This document shows positions 24,701 to 36,485 of a stretch of DNA of 64,000 nt, piece by piece. Positions within the stretch are counted from its first letter, which is position 1. Each line of letters starts with the position of its first letter. The position numbers and the translations under genes are program-made. Origin of the DNA: Eudorina sp. 2006-703-Eu-15. Its lineage: Eukaryota > Chlorophyta > Chlorophyceae > Chlamydomonadales > Volvocaceae. The notes beneath the pieces were generated by a model. The model was not told the DNA's origin. It worked only from the letters and a program-made list of their open reading frames with translations, and searched no databases. The stretch covers positions 157,627 to 221,626 of the forward strand of contig BDSI01000131.1 in the NCBI GenBank assembly GCA_003117195.1, read 5' to 3'.

Positions 24701-26536
24701 CGTCGTGCGCGAAGGCCACGTGCGAGGGGTCCACCACGTTCTCAACCTGAGGCCGCCGTGCAACCACGACACCGAGTCACACGGATCATCAGCCAGCGCT
24801 AGCCATACGGACTCACACGTTTGTCGTACAGACATGCACGTGGTCAACGGCGCCACGCCACGTGGTACCTGGGTTTGAGGTGCCGTGACATCGTCAAGTA
24901 ACTCATAAACACAACGCGCAGGACTGGTTTTGATCTTCGTGTGTGGCGCCAGGGATTCTTCCGTTGCAATCCACGATGGAACACAGGTACACAGCCAGCA
25001 ACAAGGCAGTGAACATGTACGGCAGGAAGTCGGGCCGCCGCCCTCACCATGGTTTCCCAGTCGTACGGGAAATCCCGCGTGAAGACGTCCACCAGGGCCC
25101 AGTCCTCACCCTTCCGTACACCTGGGCATCACGGGTACGGCAAAATGGCGCCCTGTGACGGTACGGCTGCCCATCATAAGCATAAAGCATTGCAGGTGAG
25201 GCCTCATCAAAGCGATAACATGAACTGAAGGGATGTCGTGACCCTCAGTCCGCTCACCCTGCTCCGCGAAGTCCAGGGGAATGAGAGACTCATCCGGCTG
25301 GCCGATGCCGTACCAAACCCAGAGCATGCCTTGAGCCACTGCAGTGCGAAATGCCCGGCCCCCGCAAGCGCGCGGCAGCCGGGTTGGCCCGGAGCCTCCT
25401 GGCCGTGACCGCTGCCGCTGACCCGACCCCTCCTGCGCCGCGTCACCGTCGTCCCTTGCTGCTGCCGCTGCCCCGCCCGTGCGGCGGCGATCAACGCCGC
25501 CGCTTCCACCGCTGTCATCTTCTTCGCTGTGCTCCGCGCTGCCGGACGCTGTAGCTGCAGCTGCTGCGGTGTAGCCGGCCGGCAGTAGCTGGGGCACTCG
25601 GCGACATGCACCCTCCCCGTCAAACTGCCAGCCGTGGTAGGAGCACTCCAATAGGGCCCCGTCGGAGTGCGAGGCAGCGCGACCAGCCAAGGTGACCAGG
25701 TCGTCATCGTCCGTCGGTTTGTAGAGGCGGCCGCGGCTGAGTGGCGCCCGGCGGTGGGGGCACTCATCCAGCATGCAGCCCCACCGGCCGTTGCCCTGGT
25801 GCCTGCATAAACCGAAGGGTTTCACCAGTGCAGGGGGCAAAGCGCCTTGGGGAATGTGTCAAGACGGTAGTGATTTGGGGCAGGCAGCCACACGCAACCC
25901 TTTGCGGCAATTGGAGAGCTTGCGGGACAAAATTCGGAAGGTTTCATTGGATTGCGGGCAGTGGTGGCCGCTGCGGGCCTCATCCCGTGCGCCTCGGTAA
26001 CAAAATTATGGACCAGGATGGAAGCTGCCAAGACTGTGCCTCATGTCCGATGGCAGTTACAAGAGAGAAGGTTGACCTGTGTATTGACGGTTAGGGCACA
26101 GTACGGAGTTCAGACATTCAAATGCTGCAATCGCCGGCTCAACATACCAGACTACCAGTTTGTTGTCAAAAAGTGAAAAGGGTATAGGCTTGTCGGTTGG
26201 GAGGTCCACCAGGAAGCCGACAGGGTACCATTGTTCAGTCCACGAGAAAGCAGAAGTCTGTGTCCCGTCAGTCGGTTCAACACAACTGCGATCCGCAAGT
26301 GCCGTAAAACATAATGAACTCCTACGGCCTGGCGGTATAATATTATCCAATCGCCTTGCTGAACAAGTACCAGTTGTAATGGTTCGTGAGTAAGACACTG
26401 CTGGCGCAAGGTCGATAGCACGGTTTAAGATGCCGTAGGTAGTACACTGCAGTCTTAGATTAGGAGTTCGGAGATGTGCACGGATTACCGAAAGGCTTCC
26501 ATGCTTGCATGATACACCGCAAGGACGCATCTTCAT
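21702..26536 (-). CDS. PAO: Pheophorbide a oxygenase-like Rieske non-heme iron monooxygenase (PAO/TIC55/PTC52 family), plastid-targeted
   Basis: Chloroplast membrane Rieske monooxygenase; PAO opens the chlorin ring in chlorophyll breakdown, and relatives include TIC55 and PTC52. Ten exons: 26536-26148, 25802-25258, 25121-25048, 24746-24616, 24378-24163, 23990-23885, 23426-23281, 22962-22807, 22347-21991, 21780-21702. Frame holds throughout, giving about 732 aa. Residues 1 to about 85 are Arg/Ser/Thr-rich like a transit peptide. [11 protein letters not shown] opens the conserved region. The Rieske ligands are CPH (144-146) and CSYHGW (183-188). The mononuclear iron site is [12 protein letters not shown] (339-350). 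A redox-type CSAC (596-599) and two Ala-rich C-terminal membrane segments complete the PAO pattern. An insertion of about 60 disordered residues follows the Rieske domain. The start uses the first of two close Met codons. Which paralogue and substrate this is cannot be decided from sequence alone. Confidence 0.92.
23782..23830 (+). repeat. Dispersed repeat copy in PAO-like intron
   Basis: Reads ATATCATTATATATTAAGG, then ATGTTACAGCGGACCCCGCG. It lies between the exons ending at 23885 and starting at 23426. It is the best-preserved AT-rich end of the family. Confidence 0.65.
24440..24479. repeat. 20-bp direct duplication in PAO-like intron
   Basis: The 20-bp unit GACTGCAACACGTTGGGGGG occurs twice in tandem, just upstream (in gene sense) of the acceptor before the exon at 24378. 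Confidence 0.85.
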
Positions 26537-27280
26537 CTCAAAGTAGTAGGCCTCATATAGGTAGCTCTAGATGTTGTTAGTTAACTGTGCCTGTAACCTT
26601 TGCACCAGGTATTTGCGCGATCCATCTGTCCGCCCACCAGTTCCTCGCATAGACGCATACCGTACGGCATAGGTTTCACCGCAAGTCTTTTTGTGCGCCC
26701 TTTGACGGATGACCGTTGTGGGGGAACACATGTTTATAGCCGTAAGGCCTGTACAACATGTAACAACCAACCAACCAACTAACCGCAAGGCGTCGACAGA
26801 CATCATGCCTGAGATATCCTCATAACGCCGGCGGATTAAAGTACCTCACCAAAGAGCCTCCCTACAGCTTCTGGCCTCCCAGGGGTTCAAGTGTCCTGCG
26901 GTGTCCGAATAGTCTTCGGGGGCCGACACTCCTGCTGTCCTGGTAGGGCCCAACGATCCCTTCGCGAGCGCCGCTGTAACACTCCTTCATTAAGTGGACT
27001 ACGGCAACTGGCCTTGGCAACACCTTGATGTACGATGAAACCCACCTGCCTTGCCCATGAACATCTACCAAGCCATCGGCTGATGGCCAGCCCTATTCCA
27101 GCTGGTCCGGTAGTCCGCATCGACTGCCAGACTCGTCAGTTGAGACGGAATCCGTTTCTAAGGCGCGACGCCTGCAGCGGTCCCCTCCACACACCCGAGT
27201 TCTGAGATCAAGTCTCACGCATCGCAACGTAGCACCTCCCTACACCTCCGACAGGCCGTCACTTCCAGAGCGAACTATGA
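26537..27280. other. Short gap between NOM1 stop and PAO-like start
   Basis: About 740 bp that must hold the 3' UTR of NOM1 and the promoter of the PAO-like gene. The first 300 bp next to the PAO-like ATG are AT-rich. A dispersed-repeat copy sits at 26950-27000. No TATA box or other element can be assigned with confidence. Confidence 0.55.
26950..27000 (-). repeat. Dispersed repeat copy
   Basis: Contains CGATCCCTTCGCGAGCG then CCGCTGTAACACTCCTTC and ATTAA. The CCCTTTGCGAG block is shared with 29393-29440. Confidence 0.6.
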
Positions 27281-30200
27281 CTAGATCAGCACCGCCGCGG
27301 CCTTCGCCGCCCCTGCTGCCAGCTCCTTCTCCGCCACGCGCGTCCGCCGCAGCAGTTCGTCCGATTCGGGTCCGGGCGGCAGCTTGGTGGCCGCCCAGGG
27401 CGCGAACAAGGACCGCAGGAACAGTAGCAGACCCGAGATGAGGACCGAGAGTGTCTGAGGGCGGGGCGGGGGGGTGGGGGGGAAGGGCAGATAGGTAGGT
27501 AGGCAGATATGCAGGTTACGGTGAAGACGGCGGCGATGTGGTCACGGGGTTTCGGCAGCGCGGAGTCGCCGGCACGAAGAGTGGATGAAGCGTGGTCTTG
27601 CCGTGCATCTACTGGGGTAAACGCCCGGCATTGATTGAGGGCAGTGAGCCCGCCGGCAAACCTACCCCCCAGGGCGGCCCTGCGGCCAGCGTCCAACGTA
27701 TCGAGTGCATCCAGGGCTGTGTGCGAGGGTTGCGGCTGGCACGGTTACGATAGCTAGAAATGGAAAGACAACCACCGCACCGGGGTGGTGCGGAAAGCCG
27801 ACGGACAAAGTAGGAAGACGCCACCCAGGGCCACCCTGTTAGTCCTGTCGGTAGACCCGCAGAATCCACAACACGCACCGAAGACCACCCCCCCCTCTGT
27901 ACGGACTTGATCCGCGACACACGGATGCCGTATACGCGTCACAAATGCCCGTACCTTGGGTTGCGAAGCCACGCGCGCAAAGACCTCCTTCACGTCACCT
28001 GCGGGGTGAGAGCGACCCGGCGGGTCGGTTTGGGGGCGTAACGACCCGGATGGCGCTGCGTCAGGGACTCTGCTGGTAAGGAGTGTCGGGCCGAACAGCT
28101 GCAGCTGTTGGCGCCGGCGGACAGGCCCGCAACGTCATGTCGCGTCGCGTCGCAGGTTCGATGCACCCAACTACAACCCAGCCTAGGTGCCCATGAGCTG
28201 CCTCAGCCCTTTGGACCGCCTGGGTGGAGGCCAGGGCCAGGTAAACCCCACCCTGCACATAGTACAAAACCATACATATATACTGTGTACAACTTACACG
28301 GTTGCAATATATATCACGGCCGCGATTCGTTTTTGTGGACACAACCACAACCACGCCACGCTTGCACATCGCCCACCTGCAGTCTTGCAAGCGTCCAGCA
28401 GGTGCTGCAGGAAGATGCGCCACGTCAGCAGCTGCTTGGCGCTCAGATCGGACCAGTCCACCACCTGCAGTGGCGGAGAGGGAGGATGGGCGGGACCCGG
28501 GGGTTTAACTCCTATAAAAAAACCGACATGGCGCTGGTGGCAGTGGTCCGGGCGTCGCAGAAGGTGGACTGCGCTGGGACGGGTTTATCGTGGGCGGGGT
28601 TGCGCCGCCGCGGCAGCCACAAAACGGTGGCTGTGGCAGCGCCGTTACTCCGCTCGCCCCTCGTTCAGTCTGTTGGTCGACTACCGTAGCAGCGCGCTGT
28701 TGCCCTTCCGTGTGCTGCATCACATGCAGCGCACCGGATTCCATCCAACAACAAAGAAGCCCAAACACCCTGACGAGCCATACGCTGCATGTGCTTTGCC
28801 TCCCGTTATTCCGCCTCGTATCCGGGACGCGGTTGTTAATGGTACGACAACAGCTGAGCCCACCCCGCCGCATACACTGCTGGTCCGGGGCATCCGGCGC
28901 AATTCCGGAGGTCCGGGTCACCCCTGTGTATGCCGGGCCGTGGTCATCCCCCGTGGGCGGGGCCGGCCCATGAGGGCCCGAAGGGCATAGGCTGTGGGGC
29001 CCACCACGACAGCACGACAGCGCGGCGCCATCAGAATACCGTAGTGCACCCGACAGACCCCCTTCCACCTTCCGCGATGCCAGCACGGCTCTGCCCCCAT
29101 CTGCCGTACCTTGAGTAATGACAGCGACAGCGCAAACCTGGCCACCAGCAGCGCCATGAGCCTGGCCAGGTGCGTCAGCTGCCGTACATCCATGGACTGT
29201 CGGACGCCAGAGCCGCAAAGGTGGGGGGCCGCGGGGTCAGAAGGCGGGACGCCCAGGCAGGTATATGAGGAGGGGGGCGTTGACGCGGGGACGTTCAAGC
29301 CAGTGACTGTAGGTGATGGAGGGGTAGCGGTGCGGTCGCGGGGATCTGTCGGCGGGGCCCCGCTGGGCAGCGTCCCCACAAGGACGGTAGGCAACGATGG
29401 TCCCTTTGCGAGATCCGCTGTAGCATTCGTCCATCCGCGCATGCGGGGTGCCCGCTGTTGTCAAGCAAAGACAGCGGAACCAGCCCCTCCCCTCCGAGCG
29501 GCGAGGGTGGTCTCCAGGGAGAGCGGAAGAAGTGGCATCCTAGGCCCCTTGCACAGGCAGGGCCGTCCTGTCCTCCTGCCCACCTCTAAGGTCGGTCGGC
29601 CGCTCGGGCAGCCTGTCCTGTCCTCTTTCCTGTCCCACCGCCCATGGCCGCACCCACCCTCAGCCGCCGGGCTGGGTGTGTCTGGGCTGTTTTCCTGTTT
29701 AACCCGCCCCCACCGCCCATGGACGCCCCCACCCACCTCAACCTCCTTCAGCTTGTCCCACAGGCAGTACTGCATCGTGACGCGGTGCGCCCGGCCCAGC
29801 GACCCGCCGCCGCCCCCCCCCGCGCCCTCCCCGCCGCCGCACAGCCGCAGCGCCAGGAAGGCGTAGTAGGGGTTCCACGCCTTCTCGCTCAGGCAGCAGT
29901 CCACCAGCACCCGCACAATCTCGCGCCGCTGGTCGCCCTGAGGGGGGAACCGTGTCCCGGGCCCCGGGGAGGGGAGGAGGGCACAGGGACGGGGAGGTTA
30001 CGGGAATCGTGTAAGCGGGAGCAAGTCGGCCGATACAGCCGATACACTAAAAGAGGGACGCAGTCGCGGATGGCGGATGACTCAGAAAGAATTGATACCT
30101 GGCCAGCAGATGGCTGGAATCCTGAAAACCAACGAGCGTTTCCCTGAAACTAGGGGACTTGACTCAGGCACGGCACGGGTTCATACGACAACAAAGCCTG

Positions 30201-33200
30201 CCATGCGGCAAACAAACAAGTGCCCGGCACTAGCACCCTAATCACCGATAACTACAAGCCGCACCTTGAGCGGCAGCCGCAGCAGCTTCTCATGAGCTTC
30301 TGCACAGTCCTGTGCGGTAAGGGAGGAAGCGAGGGAGGGAGGAGCGGAGGCAGGGACGGAGGGAGGCGCCGATTTTGCGGTTAGGTGGTCGCCTCTGTGC
30401 CGCTTGTGCTGGTACCGTCACGACAAGCGGTGCTGTTACCTGAATTGCGCCGGCCGTCGTCCCGGGGATCCGCCCCTGCACCGCGGAGACCGCTGCGGGC
30501 CGCCGCCCGCCGCTTTCCGAACTCGTCCATGCGACCATCCATGGCTATCGCAGATGTACGAACCCCGAACGTGTGCTGCGCTTGTTGACTGAGTCCCATG
30601 GGCACATCGGGGCTTCCGAAATGTGGCCTGGCTGACATGGATGGCCGCAGGGGACCAGCCGGGGACTGTGCAGCTGCGGACACCCCTCACCCCCGCCCAC
30701 CCACCTCCGAGCCCATGATTGCCACGAAGACCGCCCGCCGCGCGTCCGTGTTCATGCGCTGAGCCGCGGCCAGCTGTAGCAGCTTGGCGGTGCTTGCCGC
30801 TGCCGCCGCCGCAGAAGCACCGGCGCCAGTACAGGCGGCGGCGGCCGCAGCAGTGGCGGCGGCGCCGTCCCCGGCCCCCGCCGCCGACAGCAATAGCGGA
30901 TCGTCCAGGGCCTCCCCGGCGACCGGCATCCACCACATCCCTGCAGGGAGGGGAGGGAAACGGTGGTTACCGCTACAGTTACCGTTACAGTGACCGTTGC
31001 CGTTGCGAATGTACAGACATGGCAGTTCGGGTTCGCAGCGAGGATCACCCTGACACGGCTGGCAAGATCTCACAAACCACCATAAGCAAACCTAAAATCC
31101 TCCAGTAAGCTTATACTGCCTTGCAATGCAGTCCGTTCTTTGTAACAAACCAACCAACCAACGTCTACCTTTTCCCCCAAGCATGTAGCCTGATCCATTC
31201 CAACCAACCCACAGCCAACAATCCCACCCACCCTAAGGTCCCTCACCCTTCTTGTTGGGCGCCAACAGCTTCTGCCAGGTCAGCCCCCGCAGGCACACCT
31301 CCTCCACCCCCAGCTGCTGCAGCCACTTGGCCACGGAAGGCTGCAGCACCGCAAGCGCGCCGCCGCGCCGACCCCCGCCACCGGCACCGGTGCCGGCGGA
31401 GCCGGCGGCCGCGGCCGAGCCCTTGCCCTTGCGCGTGGCAGTGCCGCCCAGGCTGACCGCTGCTGCGGCGCCCCCCGCCGCTGAGGTCTTATTGTTCTTG
31501 ATGTCGATAATCAGGTCGAGCATCAACTGGGCGCGCCGGCTGATCTGGCCTGGAGGGTGTTTAAGGCCGTGCAGGGCGGAGCCGAGGGTGTAGAGCTCGA
31601 AAGAAATCGAAAAACGGCTGGTAACGACTCGGGAGCTGTCAGGTGCCGCCGCGCTCCCTCGCACCCCCACCTACTCATGATGAGACGGAGAGGTGCATTC
31701 AGTGCCCGGCGGTGGCCCCGCGGGGGCCCAGGTTCCACGGCCACACAGCCCCAGGTCACACAGCCGCCACGCAGCCCCAGGTCACACAGCCGCCACACAG
31801 CCCCAGGTCACACAGCGCCATGTGGGCGCAAGTGCGTCTTCGTGCCTCCCGCAGACACACATACGCTCTTGCCCCGGCGTCCCATACGGTAAGAAGGGCG
31901 CGGCCAAGCGACCGCCGCCACCCACCGTCCTTGCCCAGCTGGGCCGCCTTGTTGTGCACCCCAAGCACGAATTCCTTCATCAGGGCGGGGTCCGCGTTGC
32001 GCAGCTGCAGTCCCACCTGCGCAGGACCCAGGACCCGGGCGAGAGCCAGAGCCAGGGCGGTGGCAGGGGCCAGGGGGCCGGGAAATGGAGGCACGGAAGG
32101 GGGAGGGTCAAAAGGGGATGCCATAATGGCCGCGGGGGCCCAAGTCCGCGCTCAGCCCCCATCGCCAACCCGGCCAATCCACGCACGCGTTTGCTACCCG
32201 TCGGACTGGGCAGTAGCATTGGTCGTGACCGGGGGTGTTCCGCGTACTTTTCGTACAAAGCCACACGGGGTGAGGTCGCTACAGCTGCGACCAGGGTCCC
32301 CGGGGACTCGCATGTCGCATCCCTTGCCGGACGGGTAAGCAGAAGGTGCGTGGCGGTTGAGTGTGTGCGGTCCGGTACGGTACGGCACAGAAATGTCGTA
32401 CCGCGTTTAGCAGCGTCACCATGGCCGACACGTCCGCCTCCTGGAACCTGTCCTTCAGCACCCCCAGCAGGCTGTAGCACAGCCCCGGGCCTACTAGCCC
32501 CGCGCTGTAGCAGTAGGCCAGCAGAGTCACGAGATTGGCCTGGGCCAGGCTGTAGCAGCAGCAGCAGCAACGGCAGCAGCAGCAACGGCAGCACCACCAC
32601 CACCACACGTGACCATGTATGGGGCATGAGGCATGCAGCTACATGTGGAGCAGCTGCAATCCACCAGGATCCCATCGCTATGTACGGCACCTCATTGCTT
32701 CGCGATCACGTCCGAACATGTACGGTACTCGGAACCCTTAGCACCCGGCCGTCTGTCAATTGCTCGAAGCGTCCCAATACCTGCTATGCCTCAGGGCTTC
32801 GCCGTCGGCAACTCCAAAACCAACGGCAGCAACGTCCCGCAGCTAGGGCCCACCCTGCCCTGTTCTCCGCCTCCCTCCTCCCCCAAGCCTAACCCATCAG
32901 CCCCACCTGTCCCCGCTGGTCCTGGCTACCTCTAGCCGCTCCGCCAGCGCCGCTAGGAAGCCAGCGACCAGGTCCTGTGCCTCCGTCTGGGCCGCCACCG
33001 CCGCCACGAATGCGGCCGCCACCGCCGCAAACTGCTCCGAGGCGCGCGGCCCCGACTCCGCCGCCTAAAGTGTGAGGGCGACAAGGAGACAGGGAGGATT
33101 TCACGGAAAGGAGTGAGCATGGAAGGACGAAGGAGACACCAGGCGAGGCGGAAAGATGGGCGGCAGGGAGGGAGGGCGTGCATCTCGGGCACGCTCGGAA

Positions 33201-36200
33201 GCTACTACACCCCCTGCACGGCACGCACATCTGCCGTACCACCGATGCGCACACAAGCACACTCCGCACATGTCGTGAACGCACGGCGCATCCCCGCGCC
33301 ACGCTCTCACCCCCAGTATTTGCGCCGCCACCGCCTCCGAAACCAGTCTTCGGCCCTGGTTGCGGTACAGCTCCGCCACGTCACGAGAGATGCCTTGCAG
33401 GTTGGCCTCCGCGAGCCTTCAGCCGCAAACGGGGCGGAGGAACAGCACCGAGATGGGAGGGGCCGTCGGAGGCATCTAAGTCTACATCAGGGTATGCGAG
33501 CATCAGAGATATGTTCAAAGAGTATAAAGAGTAAGGTCCCCGACAAGGCGTAGACGTCAAGGACGTATGCAGCAGTGCCGTACTCCTGGTGCAGCGCCTG
33601 TACTCCTGGTCAGATACGGCAGATACGGCATAGGTACCTGTTGATGAGGCCCGTCACCCGCCGTTCCACAGACAGCCTCGCCGGGTCCGAGGAACCGCCT
33701 GCCAGCTGCTGCGCGCGGAGCGCTGGAGGGACGTACTTGGCCGCAGGGCCGGTGCTGCCGCCGGCGGCCGCGCCCGCCGCCGCTGCACCTGCTGCCGCCG
33801 ACCGGTACCCCGCTGCCGGCGGCTTGCCGGGGTCGTCCTCGTCCTCCTGCTCATCCTCCTCCACTTCGTCTTCTTCGCCATCGCTGACGTCATCGCTGCC
33901 GCTCCCGTCGTACAGCTCATCCTTTGCCCGCCTGGAGGAGGGGCCTGCAGAAGCAAGCTTGCGTCGACCACCCTCGTCGTCGTCGTCGTCACCCTCATCC
34001 TCATCTTCGTCCTCACCCTCCCCTAGATCGCTGTCGTCGTCGTCGTCATCGCCGTCTCCGCCTACAGCGCCCTCGTCCTGCTCCGAATCCGACCCCATCA
34101 GCTGGCCGAGCATGTCGTACCCATCATCGTCGTCCTCTCCCTCCTCCTCATCCTCGCCCTGCTCGTCATCCTCCACATCTTCGCTGTCATCGCCGCTGTC
34201 GTACAGATCGTCGCTCCCTTTGCCCCGCTCATCCTCCTCCTCGTCCTCGCCCTCGTCCTCGTCCTCATCCTCGGATCCGGATCCGGATCCAAAGCCGTAA
34301 ACGCCTCGCCGCGCCTCGCCCTCGCTATCATCGTCATCATCCATGTTGCCGTCTCGGTTGCTTGGATCGATTCCGAAGAACTCCAGTTCCTCGTCGGATT
34401 CCCGATCCAGCAGGTCGGCCGCTTGTTGGGCGGCTGCGGTGACGCTCGCCGGCTGCGCGCCACTCTTGCCCGACCGTCCCGGGCCCTGTCCCGCTCCGGA
34501 TCCAGACCCGGATCCGGATCGCGCAAGCAAGTCCTCCGCCTCTCGGCGACTATCTTTATCCAGGTACTTGGGTAGCAAGGATCCGGACCCAGCGGACATA
34601 AGGCCCAGAAGCTTGTCCATGCCATCTAGCGCGTCCTGTATGGCGACGTTCACACGGTCAAACAAGGGCAGCGGCCGTTGGCAAGGAGTCCGGTACAGGC
34701 CTGCTGGAATCGGGCTGCGTGCTGGCTGCCTAGGTTATACCCTTCTGCTGCGGGATATCGGCGTTTCCCCCTCATGCTGAAGGCGGTTTCCCCGCGTTGG
34801 CTCCAACCCATCGGGTCCAGGGCTCCTGCGCAATCCAACAATCTCCTGGCCTGGTCTTGCGCGGGTGTGGTGCGGATGCGCTGGGCCTTATGGGTGGGCG
34901 GACTTGTGCGCCTGCCCTGGGCGGCCCCCCTGCCAGCCACCCGCCCGCCGCGCAGGTCCTGAGAGAAGGCTGGCACGGAACCGAATTCAGGTGAATCCAA
35001 CACACGGGCGTGATTGAACCGCGGGCCTGGGCGCCGCGGCTCCTCAATTGATGGTCTTCTTCCCGATAATTTAATATGGTGGCCGCGGAGCTGCCAAGAG
35101 ACAAGACCACACCTTCTTGCTTTTTCCGAGCTTCTTGGCCAGCCGGGCCTGCATGGACCGAACACGAGGCAAACGGGCAACAGCCGAGTCGACGTGCCGA
35201 CCGAGCGGATACCGGGAACAAACACAAGGACTCCCCGGCGGCGACGGACAGGGCGTTCCCCCTGTCGTCCTGCTTTGTGAGCCGCAAAACAGGACGACAG
35301 GCATGGTCGTGACCAAGACGCAGATCCAACGCAGATCCAGATCCATGTGTAAGTATGCGCGGAAACAGATGCAATGGAGACTCATGATGTACGGTTGGTG
35401 GTTGTGGTTAGGATACCAGCGATCGGCGAGTGCGTCTCTCGGCAGGTGGGAGGTGTCGGCCCATGGGTCGCGACCGCCAACGCCGTGTCCCCGACCCCAA
35501 CTGCGCTCCCCAGGCCCAGCCCTTGATCATTTGAGGCAAGGAGCCAGGTCACGGGGGGCCCCGGCACCGACGAACATCCATCCATGTTCCGGGGTTATGT
35601 ACCGCCACACCGCCCCGGGCCCCGGCCTCGGGTCCGACCTGCAACCGAAGCTCCTCCAGGAAGGCCTCCCGTCCGTTGCGGCTCTCCCAGCCGTCAACCA
35701 GCAGCTCGTGGAACTTGGTTTTGGAGCTGGCGCCCGCGGCTGATGGCCGGGATCCAGATCCAGATCCACCGGGCCCCAAATCCTTTCCGGCCTGCCGCTG
35801 CTTCATGGCCGCGAGGGTGCGAGTTAGTCCGGCAGACCCGTGCGGTTCCCGGACCCTCATCCGGCCCTCGGACTCGTCATGGAAGATCTGTCGCCGCTTG
35901 GCCGGGTGCTGCTCACCGAGGCCGCCGTGATCCTGCAGGGCAGATAACGACCGCAGCCCATCCGTAACCCACATCGGGTGGCTGCGCGTCGGCCTGGCCT
36001 GAGTGAGTGGCCACCCCTTGGGTAAGGAGGTCGTGTAGCGCCGCGCACGTGGCGGATCCAGCCTATTGGTGCTGAGTTTCAAGGATGTCCAAAGGGTCTC
36101 TCACCTTCGCCTGACGAGGGTGCGACGGGAGCTCTGCATCGGCTTCCCGGGACCGCTTCTTAAAGCCGCTGGCGGCAGCGATCCCACCGCCACCGCCATG

Positions 36201-36485
36201 GCCGCGGCCGCCACCCGTGTGGGCAGCACTGCCACTGCCAAAGGATCGTAGTCCGCTACCACCGCGGCCCCTCCCGTGCTCGCTGGAACGACCTCGGAAC
36301 CCTGAGCCGCGGCCGCCCCGGCCCCGGTGCCCTTGGCCGCTGCCACCAGCGCCGTCACCGCCGAGCTCCCGGATCAGTGCTGAAGGAAGTTCCGGGCCAC
36401 GCCGCTGGCTTTGACCTCTGCCGCCCGTTCTGAATCCATGCCCACGGCCACGGGGCCGGTCGCCACGCCCGCCGCTGCCGTACAT
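27281..36485 (-). CDS. NOM1: Nucleolar MIF4G/MA3 domain protein (NOM1 / yeast Sgd1 homologue)
   Basis: Nucleolar protein of the NOM1/Sgd1 family, needed for small-subunit ribosome biogenesis. Fifteen exons: 36485-36105, 35932-35639, 34635-33638, 33416-33311, 33064-32930, 32539-32402, 32016-31926, 31549-31247, 30940-30705, 30309-30265, 29937-29737, 29196-29110, 28464-28377, 27998-27955, 27454-27281. Every junction is GT-AG and in frame, giving about 1106 aa. The N-terminus is an RGG-type basic region, followed by a long Asp/Glu tract with coding GGATCC repeats. MIF4G begins at KYVPPALRAQQL (about 525) and continues through NLVTLLAYCYSAGL and ISRRAQLMLDLIIDIKNNK. MA3 begins near QRMNTDARRAVFVAIMGSE and runs through EKAWNPYYAFLALRLC to MQYCLWDKLKEVE. 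It ends VAEKELAAGAAKAAAVLI with TAG. Poly-Ala and poly-Gly insertions break the MA3 region. The identification is strong. Confidence 0.93.
29393..29440 (-). repeat. Dispersed repeat copy in NOM1 intron
   Basis: Contains AACGATGGTCCCTTTGCGAG then ATCCGCTGTAGCATTCGTCC. It lies in the intron between the exons ending at 29737 and starting at 29196 and resembles 26950-27000. Confidence 0.6.
31740..31818. repeat. 26-bp tandem repeat in NOM1 intron
   Basis: About three copies of a unit containing CACACAGCC then CCAGGT, in the intron between the exons ending at 31926 and starting at 31549. Confidence 0.88.
32550..32612. repeat. CAG/CAC trinucleotide tract in NOM1 intron
   Basis: Imperfect AGC/CAG triplets interrupted by CAACGG and followed by ACC triplets, immediately upstream (in gene sense) of the acceptor at 32540. 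On the sense strand it gives a GCTGCTG pyrimidine-poor tract near the branch region. Confidence 0.85.

Noticed and set aside
28140..28165. Possible tRNA B-box (AGGTTCGATGC)
   Set aside because: No matching A-box or acceptor stem around it; it is within a NOM1 intron.
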